From NCBI GenBank assembly GCA_947165745.1, contig CAMVBO010000072.1:1-7681 (forward strand): DNA of 7,681 nt, read 5' to 3'. A program made the translations under genes and the position numbers. Shown piece after piece: positions 1 through 5,426 of the stretch (positions are counted from its first letter, which is position 1; the number at the start of each line of letters is the position of its first letter). Source of the stretch: an uncultured Clostridia bacterium (GTDB taxonomy: Bacteria > Bacillota_A > Clostridia > Christensenellales > Aristaeellaceae). The notes below the pieces were generated by a model that was not told where the DNA came from, searched no databases, and saw only the letters and a program-made list of their open reading frames with translations.

Positions 1-777
1 GAAGCCATCCGGGCGCTGAACCGGGACACGCGCGACAACGACAGCATCACCGACGTGCTGTCCTTCCCCACCGTCGCCTATCCCGCCGGAAAGACCGCCC
101 GCGACTGCCCAAGGCGGCTGGCCCGGGAGTTTGACCCCAGCATGGGCTGCGCCAACCTGGGCGACTGCGTAATCAATCTGAACCGCGCCAGGCAGCAGGC
201 GGAGGCGTACGGCCATTCGTTAAAGCGGGAGCTGAGTTACCTGACCGCCCATTCCGCCTTTCACCTGATGGGCTACGACCACATGAACGAGGAGGAAAAG
301 CGCGAAATGCGTAAAATGGAGGAAAGGGCTCTGGGAACCATCGGCATCACGCGCCAGGAATGCGATATCAGCGACGTCCGGCTGTTTGAGCTGGCCTGCG
401 AGGCCATGCAGATGAGCTACAGCCCCTATTCTCACTTCAAGGTGGGTGCCTGCATCCTCGCCGAGGACGGGCGCACCTTCAAGGGCTGCAATTTTGAAAA
501 CGCCAGTTACGGCGCGACGATCTGCGCCGAGCGCTGCGCGGCAGGCAACGCCATTTCAAGCGGTGTGCGGCGCTTCAAGGCCATCGCCGTGGTGGGCTCC
601 ACCGCCGTGGCCTGGCCCTGCGGCATCTGCCGCCAGGTGCTGCGGGAATTTTCAGACACCAGCCTGCCCGTGATCGTGGGTCAATTCGGCAAGGGCTATA
701 CCGTCAAGACGCTGGGCGAGCTGCTGCCGGAGGGCCTGACCCCGGAGGATCTGGGCGTTGATACCAAAATCGATTAG
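1..777 (+). CDS. YbeY-cytidine deaminase fusion protein (5'-truncated)
   Basis: The frame is open from base 1, so the N-terminus lies outside the window; 258 residues are visible. The first half is YbeY, the zinc endoribonuclease that matures 16S rRNA 3' ends. It shows the TDVLSFP motif (residues 17-23), LGDCVINL (53-60) and the metal motif HSAFHLMGYDH with H84, H88 and H94; the usual Gly after the first His is Ser here. YbeY homology ends near residue 118. After a linker of about 6 residues comes a full-length cytidine deaminase of about 134 residues, which converts cytidine to uridine in pyrimidine salvage. It has SPYSHFKVGA, the CAER motif (zinc ligand C175, catalytic E177) and PCGIC (zinc ligands C207, C210). 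No stop or frameshift separates the halves, and all key residues are present, so both activities are expected. In Bacillus subtilis ybeY, dgkA and cdd are separate adjacent genes. The TAG stop overlaps the tip of the next repeat element. Confidence 0.93.
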   Translation, partial: EAIRALNRDTRDNDSITDVLSFPTVAYPAGKTARDCPRRLAREFDPSMGCANLGDCVINLNRARQQAEAYGHSLKRELSYLTAHSAFHLMGYDHMNEEEKREMRKMEERALGTIGITRQECDISDVRLFELACEAMQMSYSPYSHFKVGACILAEDGRTFKGCNFENASYGATICAERCAAGNAISSGVRRFKAIAVVGSTAVAWPCGICRQVLREFSDTSLPVIVGQFGKGYTVKTLGELLPEGLTPEDLGVDTKID

Positions 778-1003
778 AGTCTGTTTCTAAATTCGGAACG
801 ATGCATTTTCGGCGTCTTGAACTGCATTTCTGTGTTGATTTTCCTTGACTTGCATCCACGGGCCTGCCGGCCCCATCTCGCTGAAAACAGTCCGCTGGAC
901 TGTTTTCCGGGCGCTCGATGCCACTAAGCCTGCGGAAAATCGCCTTGAAATGCAGCCCAATCCACTCGAAACTGCACATTCCTCATTTTAGAAACACACT
1001 CTA
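775..1003. mobile_element. MITE-like fold-back element with TA ends
   Basis: The ends form an imperfect terminal inverted repeat. The left tip reads TAGAGTCTGTTTCTAAA from 775; the right tip read inward on the - strand is TAGAGTGTGTTTCTAAA from 1003. Weaker matching continues inward for about 70-100 bp per arm, with shared blocks CTGCATTTC, GATTTTCC and GCATC, so nearly the whole element can fold back on itself. The middle holds a perfect 11-bp stem with a 3-nt loop (883-893 with 897-907) and a smaller GGGCC/GGCCC hairpin (860-873). No credible gene lies inside. TA at 775-776 and 1002-1003 would fit a TA target duplication, as made by IS630/Tc1-mariner-type transposases; that assignment is inference. 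The element fills most of the 317-bp gap between cdd and era and overlaps the cdd stop codon. A structured intergenic repeat acting on RNA is the alternative. Confidence 0.7.
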
Positions 1004-1010
1004 GAGTGTG
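995..1010. repeat. Perfect 16-bp palindrome at the fold-back element's right edge
   Basis: CACACTCTAGAGTGTG equals its own reverse complement. It arises because the element's right tip (ending at 1003) is followed directly by GAGTGTG, which is the first 7 bases of the same tip in the opposite orientation. This may be the remnant of a second element copy, or chance similarity of the target site. Confidence 0.6.
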
Positions 1011-1094
1011 GACTGAAATGGCTCAAAAGCCCAAAGATTCATTCAGCCGTTCATTCCCGATTGTTCATTCTACCTGATACGGAGGATATCATCA
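1004..1094 (+). other. era leader region with three TTCATTC repeats
   Basis: This is the stretch between the fold-back element and the era start. It carries TTCATTC three times (1038-1044, 1050-1056, 1064-1070). I see no convincing -35/-10 pair and no terminator. The era ribosome binding site GGAGG is at 1081-1085. Confidence 0.5.
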
Positions 1095-1988
1095 TTGACA
1101 AACGATAAAGTGTTTCGTTCCGGCTTCGTGGCCATACTCGGCCGGCCGAACGTGGGCAAATCCAGCCTGATGAACCGCTTTGTGGGCGAAAAAGTCGCCA
1201 TCATCTCCAACCATCCCCAGACCACGCGCAACAAGCTGCTGGGCGTGTCGACGGGCGAGGACTGGCAGATCGTATTTGTGGACACCCCCGGCTTGCACAA
1301 GCCCCGCACGAAGCTGGGCGAGTTTATGGTCAAGAGCGCCGAGGACGCCAAGGAAGGCGTGGACGCGGTGCTGTGCGTGGTGGACGGCCAGCACATCGGC
1401 GCGGGCGACATGGCCATCTTGCAGGACCTGGCGAAGATGCGCTGCCCGAAGTTCCTGGCGGTAAACAAAATCGACATCGTGCCGGAGGAAAAGCTGTTCC
1501 CCCAGCTCAACCAGCTGCACGACATCGGCTTTGACCAGATCGTGTCCACCTCCGCGCGCACGGGCGAAAACGTGGATTTGCTGATGAGGCTGCTGATCGA
1601 GGCCATGCCCGAGGGGCCAAAGTACTTCCCCGACGACATGATCACCGACCAGCCGGAGCGGGTCATGTGCGCGGAGATCATCCGGGAGAAGGCGCTGCGC
1701 AACCTGCGGGACGAGGTGCCCCACGGCATCGGCGTGGAGATGCTGCAGATTCAAAAACTGTCCGACAACCTGACCGAGATCCACGCCAACGTGTACTGCG
1801 AACGGGCCAGCCACAAGTCCATCATCATCGGCAAACAGGGCGCGATGCTGCAAAAGATCGGCAGCGAGGCCCGCGCTGACATTGAGCGGCTGTTGGGCAC
1901 GAAGGTGATGCTGAAGCTGTGGGTGAAGGTGCGCGAGGACTGGCGCAACCGCGCGGGCGATTTGCGCACGCTGGGTTACGAGGAATAG
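1095..1988 (+). CDS. era: GTPase Era
   Basis: Era is an essential GTPase that binds the 3' end of 16S rRNA and assists assembly of the small ribosomal subunit. The 297-residue product has the family's normal length. G-motifs are all present: GRPNVGKS (16-23), TTRNKLLG switch region (43-50), DTPGLH (63-68), NKID (124-127) and TSAR (152-155). The C-terminal KH RNA-binding domain has its GKQG loop at 246-249 and ends in the typical TLGYEE-type tail. I place the start at TTG 1095: GGAGG at 1081-1085 lies 9 nt upstream, and translation from there puts the P-loop at the usual distance from the N-terminus. No in-frame ATG sits near the ribosome binding site. recO follows after 3 bp, so the two are probably co-transcribed. 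YbeY encoded just upstream also acts on 16S rRNA, so the cluster has a shared theme. Confidence 0.97.
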   Translation: MTNDKVFRSGFVAILGRPNVGKSSLMNRFVGEKVAIISNHPQTTRNKLLGVSTGEDWQIVFVDTPGLHKPRTKLGEFMVKSAEDAKEGVDAVLCVVDGQHIGAGDMAILQDLAKMRCPKFLAVNKIDIVPEEKLFPQLNQLHDIGFDQIVSTSARTGENVDLLMRLLIEAMPEGPKYFPDDMITDQPERVMCAEIIREKALRNLRDEVPHGIGVEMLQIQKLSDNLTEIHANVYCERASHKSIIIGKQGAMLQKIGSEARADIERLLGTKVMLKLWVKVREDWRNRAGDLRTLGYEE

Positions 1989-1991
1989 CGC

Positions 1992-2759
1992 ATGGCCTCC
2001 TTCACCACCCCCGCCATCGTCATCCGTCGCGCGGATTACAGCGACTATGACCGCATGATCACGCTGTTCTCGCCGGAGCTGGGCCGCGTGGAGGCCATCG
2101 CAAGGGGCTGTCGCAGGCCGAAGTCGCCGCTGGTAAACGCCGTTGAGCCCTTCACCAGCGGCGAGTTCCAGCTGTTCAGCCACCGCGAGCGCAATGCGCT
2201 GGAACAATGCCAGATCTCCGAGAGCTACTTTGAACTGCGGTCGGACTACGACCGGCTGCGCCATGGCGCATACTGGCTCAAGCTGCTGGACGTCGCCATT
2301 TTGCCGGATACCCCCGCGCCGGAGCTGTTCATCGTCACGCTGCGGGCGCTGGCGCACCTGAACTACGGCGAATTGCCGCCGGAGCTCACGACCTTCGCCT
2401 TCGAGTGCCACTTCATGCGGCTGATGGGCCTTTCGCCCAGGATGGACGCCTGCGTGCGCTGCGGAAAGCCCGTCGACGGCGACGCCTTTTTCGATGCGGA
2501 CCTGGGCGGTGTGGTGTGCCGGGATTGCGCGGGGCATCCCACCCAGGCCTGGCAGCCGATCTCCCCCGTCAGCAACGGTGCGCGGCGGATCCTGATGAAG
2601 ACGCCCCGCACCCAGTTTGACAAATTCCAGCTTTTGAACGACCGGCCGGAGTGGCCCGAAGCCGCGCGGCTGATGCGCAGCCACGTGAACCTGCGGATGC
2701 ACATGGAGAAGTTCGCTCCACCGTTGGTCGAATCCGTTAGAGAAGTTAAACCACAGTAA
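1992..2759 (+). CDS. recO: DNA repair protein RecO
   Basis: RecO works with RecR (and RecF) to load RecA onto SSB-coated single-stranded DNA in recombinational repair. The 255-residue product has the typical length. The N-terminal OB-fold region (about 1-80) begins with the usual IVIRRADYSDYDRMITLFS pattern and the later GELPPELTTFAFE region belongs to the helical core. A four-cysteine zinc site is visible: C154, C157, C176 and C179. The ATG at 1992 is 3 bp after the era stop, and its ribosome binding site GAGG (1980-1983) lies inside the last codons of era, which suggests translational linkage. An intrinsic terminator begins 6 nt after the stop. The position after era matches the common Bacillota order. 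Nothing looks damaged. Confidence 0.95.
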   Translation: MASFTTPAIVIRRADYSDYDRMITLFSPELGRVEAIARGCRRPKSPLVNAVEPFTSGEFQLFSHRERNALEQCQISESYFELRSDYDRLRHGAYWLKLLDVAILPDTPAPELFIVTLRALAHLNYGELPPELTTFAFECHFMRLMGLSPRMDACVRCGKPVDGDAFFDADLGGVVCRDCAGHPTQAWQPISPVSNGARRILMKTPRTQFDKFQLLNDRPEWPEAARLMRSHVNLRMHMEKFAPPLVESVREVKPQ

Positions 2760-2764
2760 AAATT

Positions 2765-2788
2765 TGGGGTTCACAAACCCCATTTTTT
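2765..2788 (+). terminator. Intrinsic terminator of the era-recO unit
   Basis: The stem TGGGGTT (2765-2771) pairs with AACCCCA (2776-2782) around a CACA loop and is followed by six T (2783-2788). It starts 6 nt after the recO stop. Confidence 0.88.
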
Positions 2789-2798
2789 ATTGTATAAT
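2770..2798 (+). promoter_or_regulatory. Sigma-A-type promoter for the rubrerythrin gene
   Basis: TTCACA (2770-2775; 5 of 6 to TTGACA), a 17-bp spacer, and a perfect TATAAT (2793-2798). The predicted start is near 2805, giving a leader of about 48 nt before the ATG at 2853. The -35 box lies within the terminator hairpin of recO. A short dyad TATT-GTAT-AATA (2788-2799) overlaps the -10 and might be an operator. It does not match the PerR box well. Confidence 0.75.
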
Positions 2799-2852
2799 AG
2801 GTGTGTAGTGTGATAGGAAAATCATACCGATCATTTTAAGGAGGATTCATCC

Positions 2853-3398
2853 ATGAAGAAGTTTGTCTGTTCCGTCTGCGGCTACGTCCATGAAGGCGAC
2901 GCCGCTCCCGAATTCTGCCCCGTCTGCAAGGCTCCCGCCAGCAAGTTCATCGAGCAGGCCGAGGAGATGACCTGGGCCGCCGAGCACGTGGTCGGCGTGG
3001 CGCAGGGCGCTCCCGAGGACATCATCGCTGATCTGCGCGCCAACTTCACCGGCGAGTGCAGCGAGGTGGGCATGTACCTGGCCATGAGCCGCGTGGCCTA
3101 TCGCGAAGGCTATCCGGAGATCGGCGAGTACTGGAAGACCGCCGCCTTCGAGGAGGCCGAGCACGCCGCGAAGTTCGCCGAGCTGCTGGGCGAGGTGCTG
3201 ACCGACAGCACCGAGAAGAACCTGAAGATGCGCGTGGAAGCCGAGAACGGCGCCACCGCCGGCAAGACCGACCTGGCCAAGCGCGCCAAGGCCCTGAACC
3301 TGGACGCCATCCACGACACCGTGCATGAGATGGCCCGCGACGAGGCTCGTCACGGCAAGGCGTTCGCCGGCCTGCTGAAGCGGTATTTCGGGAAGTAA
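2853..3398 (+). CDS. rbr: Reverse rubrerythrin (rubredoxin domain at the N-terminus)
   Basis: Rubrerythrins reduce hydrogen peroxide to water in the cytoplasm of anaerobes, with electrons passed through a rubredoxin-type iron centre to a di-iron site. In this 181-residue protein the rubredoxin-like domain comes first (C6, C9, C22, C25 in two CxxC pairs), followed by the ferritin-like four-helix domain (about 50-181). This is the 'reverse' arrangement described in Clostridium acetobutylicum. Likely di-iron ligands are E68 in TGECSE, E101 and H104 in EEAEH, and E164 and H167 in DEARH; E131 may be the extra glutamate ligand. AAGGAGG at 2838-2844 lies 8 nt before the ATG. The gene has its own promoter. 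A 69-residue membrane protein gene follows 43 bp later, and the last 27 bp of this gene recur at 3679-3705. Strong codon bias and a near-perfect ribosome binding site suggest high expression. Confidence 0.93.
   Translation: MKKFVCSVCGYVHEGDAAPEFCPVCKAPASKFIEQAEEMTWAAEHVVGVAQGAPEDIIADLRANFTGECSEVGMYLAMSRVAYREGYPEIGEYWKTAAFEEAEHAAKFAELLGEVLTDSTEKNLKMRVEAENGATAGKTDLAKRAKALNLDAIHDTVHEMARDEARHGKAFAGLLKRYFGK
3372..3398 (+). repeat. 27-bp direct repeat, copy 1 (rubrerythrin 3' end)
   Basis: The last nine codons of the rubrerythrin gene, encoding LLKRYFGK and stop. They are identical over 27 bp to 3679-3705, 307 bp downstream. Weak similarity continues for about 15-20 bp past the stop. Confidence 0.95.
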
Positions 3399-3441
3399 GC
3401 ACATCCTGTCACTCATTTAAGATTTTAGGAGGAGAATACAA

Positions 3442-3651
3442 ATGCTGTCCAAGAACCCAATTCTGAACGGTATCCTGACCTTTATCCTTGGCGCTGCTGG
3501 TGTCGCGTTGTTCAATTTCGTGATGAGCCTGATCAAAAAGACCAGCTTTATGCAAGAGATCGGCAGTCGCGCAGATCTGGTCATCGATGTGATTATCTGC
3601 GTCGTCTGCGGCGTTTTGGGTTATATGCAGGCGAAGAAGGCCGCGAAGTAG
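3442..3651 (+). CDS. Small two-helix membrane protein of unknown function
   Basis: I do not recognise this family. The 69-residue product has two hydrophobic segments, about residues 7-31 (glycine- and alanine-containing, ending in KK) and 46-62 (rich in V and I, with two cysteines, C53 and C56). A short polar loop joins them, and the tail is basic, QAKKAAK. Lysines after both helices suggest a hairpin with both ends in the cytoplasm, or a small oligomeric membrane protein; a holin-like or channel-like role cannot be judged. It is probably real: AGGAGGAG at 3427-3434 sits 7 nt before the ATG, the reading frame is complete, and it lies between the rubrerythrin gene and the shared terminator with no terminator before it. 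It is therefore probably co-transcribed with rubrerythrin. Its codon use looks less GC-rich than its neighbours, and it is flanked by the 27-bp direct repeat, so it may have been inserted. Confidence 0.75.
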   Translation: MLSKNPILNGILTFILGAAGVALFNFVMSLIKKTSFMQEIGSRADLVIDVIICVVCGVLGYMQAKKAAK

Positions 3652-3657
3652 CATTCC

Positions 3658-3705
3658 CACAGATGTACCTTCCGGGATCTGCTGAAGCGGTATTTCGGGA
3701 AGTAA
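3658..3705 (+). pseudogene. Probable C-terminal remnant of a second rubrerythrin gene
   Basis: In the frame of 3658 the DNA reads [15 protein letters not shown] and stop. Aligned with the intact rubrerythrin end, [15 protein letters not shown] and stop, it keeps the His at the position of di-iron ligand H167, the Phe and the final eight residues. Codons for the last eight residues and the stop are identical over 27 bp. There is no start codon or ribosome binding site for it, and the upstream part is replaced by the small membrane gene. Tandem reverse rubrerythrin genes are known in Clostridium acetobutylicum, so a decayed tandem copy is plausible. A simple duplication of the gene's 3' end is the alternative. 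Confidence 0.55.
3679..3705 (+). repeat. 27-bp direct repeat, copy 2
   Basis: Identical to 3372-3398. It lies outside any intact gene, between the small membrane protein gene and the terminator. Confidence 0.95.
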
Positions 3706-3724
3706 TAGAACAGTCTCACCCATG

Positions 3725-3750
3725 AAAAAGGCGGCATCAGCCGCCTTTTT
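3725..3750. terminator. Bidirectional intrinsic terminator
   Basis: AAAAAGGCGGC (3725-3735) pairs perfectly with GCCGCCTTTTT (3740-3750) around an ATCA loop. On the + strand it ends the rubrerythrin transcript. On the - strand it lies directly after the stop codon of the convergent sipL-like gene (3752-3754) and again ends in five T. Confidence 0.93.
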
Positions 3751-3751
3751 G

Positions 3752-5251
3752 TCATACCTTCACCACCACCGGCTTGCCGGGTTCAACGTCGCTGACGCTG
3801 TCCACGGGGACGGCGTAGCGCTTGCCGATGTCCCAGGCGGTTTCGCCGGCGTCGGGCCAGCGGATGACGATGCCGGGGCGGCGCGTCAGGTCGTCGTCCT
3901 CCTCCACCTCCTCGACCACCTCCACGGCCTCGCGGCGGCGGGTCTGGCAGGCGATGGACAGGTTCAGCTTCATCTCAAGCCGATCGCTCATCAGGGCATT
4001 GGCCTCGGCGGAGAGCACCTGAATGTCGATCATCGATCGTTCGTTCAGGGTCTGGGGCACCGTGACAGAAAAGGGCAGCTCAGCCTCCGCCGCGGCGGGG
4101 ATGTCTGAACCGCCGGGCAGATAGAGCACCCGGACCTCAATCACGCCGTCGATGCGCCCCTGGCCGTTCTCCCCGCGCCACTCGCCGATGACGGGCATAG
4201 CCTTGACGGCGATGACCGTGCCGACGCCCGGCGCGTTTTCCCCCAGCAGCACCGTGCCGCGCACCACGTCGCTGACGCGCAGCTGGCTGGCCTGGGCGCA
4301 CAGGCGCAGGGTCTCATGGTCCACGTCCAGGGACGCGCCCTGGGTGGCATAGACGTCGGTCAATGCGCTTGCCCGGTCCGTGGCGTTGGCCAGCACCCGG
4401 ACGCGCACCTCCGCTTCACAGGCAAGGCGCATATCGCCATCCTCTCCCGCCGGCTCCACCTGGCTTCGGATTGCGCGCAGGTCGCACTCCGCGAATACGT
4501 CGCCGGTCAGCCATTCCGGCAGCTCCACCAGCTGATCCAGCGCCATGGGATAGCGCACCACCACCGCGGGCCTGCCCGCCACGCCGCTGGAGACCAGCGT
4601 TTCCACCAACAGGCGTCCCTTCACCCGCACGCCGCCCAGGTCCGGCGTCGCGCTTTCGATCTCGATGGCCGCCCAGTCCATCAGCGATGTCCTTGCGTCA
4701 AGCGCGGCGGGCAGCGCCACGGCGTCCCGCGCCAACGCAAACTCCGTCGCCTCCGCCGCCAGCTTGACCGACATGATCTCCCGGAAGGCGGTTTGCAGGC
4801 CCTCCGCGCCGCTGACGCCGGTGATGACCTGGGCGGGCGTCAGGCGCAGCACCTGGGCGGACAGGTTGCAGGTGATCTGAAAGATCATGTGGCCGTTTTC
4901 ATACCTCGCGTCCACATGCACCGCCTCGCCCCACACCCGGCAGAGCATGCCCGGCTGCGTGCCGGGAATCTCGATGACATGGTTCAGCGTGGTCTGTGCC
5001 GCGAGAGCCTTGAGGGTGCTCTCCTCCCCCTGCCTGTAGGCCGCCTGGCAGCTGACGGTTCCCTCCAGCACCACGCGGTCCGATTGCAGGTCCGCCTGGG
5101 AGATATAAAGGCTGGCGTCCGCCAACAGCGGCTCGATGGCGTCCCGGCCCGCGCCGGGAACCAGCGCCTCCGCCCGCACCAGCACCTGCGCGTCGCGCGC
5201 CCCGATCAGGTTCTCCAGTTCCAAGGTTTGCCGGTCTGTCTCCAGCGCCAT
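3752..5251 (-). CDS. sipL: SipL-like spore coat morphogenesis protein (SPOCS/DUF3794 plus LysM)
   Basis: SipL is made in the mother cell of sporulating Clostridia; its LysM domain binds SpoIVA and helps the coat encase the forespore. The 499-residue length fits the C. difficile protein. I see three beta-rich stretches resembling SPOCS (DUF3794) domains at about 30-137, 181-290 and 320-435. The third contains the family-typical IEVRVLYLP strand, followed by a LPFSVTVP segment and the M-I-D-I-QVLSAEANAL region. An acidic linker (441-454) leads to a C-terminal LysM-like domain (461-499) with the core GETAWDIGKRYAVPVDSV and a final PGKPVVVKV strand. The LysM is several residues shorter than usual between its second helix and last strand. 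There is no signal peptide, as expected for a cytoplasmic coat protein. The ATG at 5251 has AGGAGG 7 nt upstream, but that site lies inside a strong hairpin. The gene converges on the rubrerythrin unit. Confidence 0.85.
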   Translation of the reverse strand: MALETDRQTLELENLIGARDAQVLVRAEALVPGAGRDAIEPLLADASLYISQADLQSDRVVLEGTVSCQAAYRQGEESTLKALAAQTTLNHVIEIPGTQPGMLCRVWGEAVHVDARYENGHMIFQITCNLSAQVLRLTPAQVITGVSGAEGLQTAFREIMSVKLAAEATEFALARDAVALPAALDARTSLMDWAAIEIESATPDLGGVRVKGRLLVETLVSSGVAGRPAVVVRYPMALDQLVELPEWLTGDVFAECDLRAIRSQVEPAGEDGDMRLACEAEVRVRVLANATDRASALTDVYATQGASLDVDHETLRLCAQASQLRVSDVVRGTVLLGENAPGVGTVIAVKAMPVIGEWRGENGQGRIDGVIEVRVLYLPGGSDIPAAAEAELPFSVTVPQTLNERSMIDIQVLSAEANALMSDRLEMKLNLSIACQTRRREAVEVVEEVEEDDDLTRRPGIVIRWPDAGETAWDIGKRYAVPVDSVSDVEPGKPVVVKV

Positions 5252-5252
5252 A

Positions 5253-5308
5253 AAAACCCCTCCTGTCCGCTTCGATCAATGGATGATATGCGGACTTGGA
5301 GGGGTTTT
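5253..5308 (-). promoter_or_regulatory. Long hairpin enclosing the sipL ribosome binding site
   Basis: AAAACCCCTCC (5253-5263) and GTCCGC (5265-5270) pair with GCGGAC (5290-5295) and GGAGGGGTTTT (5298-5308). This gives 17 perfect base pairs broken by a 1-by-2 internal loop, with a 19-nt loop. On the - strand RNA the 3' arm is the sipL ribosome binding site, AGGAGGGG, followed by five U and the AUG. If transcription starts upstream of 5308, the fold would hide the site, or act as a terminator-like attenuator. A weak sigma-E-like pair (CATATCAT, 5283-5290, with GGATAAA 15 bp upstream) could instead start transcription in the loop, so that the hairpin would not form in RNA. Confidence 0.7.
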
Positions 5309-5316
5309 ATCCGTAT

Positions 5317-5366
5317 TTCGAGCGCAACTCAATCAATTAGGTTCGAGCGCAACTCAATCAATTAGG
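5317..5366. repeat. Tandem 25-bp direct repeat, two exact copies
   Basis: Copies at 5317-5341 and 5342-5366 are identical and directly adjacent, beginning TTCGAGCGC and ending CAATTAGG. They lie upstream of the sipL hairpin. There is no spacer between them, so this is not a CRISPR array. Confidence 0.97.
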
Positions 5367-5426
5367 AATGAGGAGTGAGGAACGAAAAAGCCACAGCCCT
5401 GTCGCCATTCATTCCTCATTCCTAAT
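5361..5426. repeat. Inverted repeat between sipL and thrC, reaching into the thrC stop codon
   Basis: ATTAGGAATGAGGA (5361-5374) is matched exactly by its reverse complement at 5413-5426. The 38-bp loop contains a further weak dyad and a TTTTT tract on the - strand. The right arm ends in the first base of the thrC stop triplet (5426-5428), and the left arm overlaps the second copy of the tandem repeat. It could serve as the thrC terminator, but no T-run follows the outer stem, so it more resembles a small fold-back repeat. Confidence 0.75.

Noticed and set aside
704..979. 91-codon open frame on the - strand across the fold-back element
   Set aside because: It spans the 3' end of cdd and most of the element and has no clear ribosome binding site. 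The open frame is better explained by the element's repeat structure.
1092..2783. 563-codon open frame on the - strand
   Set aside because: It lies antisense to era and recO, which both have full domain motifs. Its product is a His-, Arg- and Gln-rich mix with no recognisable family. It is a by-product of GC-rich codon bias.
4316..5365. 349-codon open frame on the + strand
   Set aside because: It is antisense to the sipL-like gene, with a low-complexity His/Arg-rich product and no family resemblance.
5317..5366. CRISPR array
   Set aside because: There are only two repeat units with no spacer between them and no cas genes nearby.
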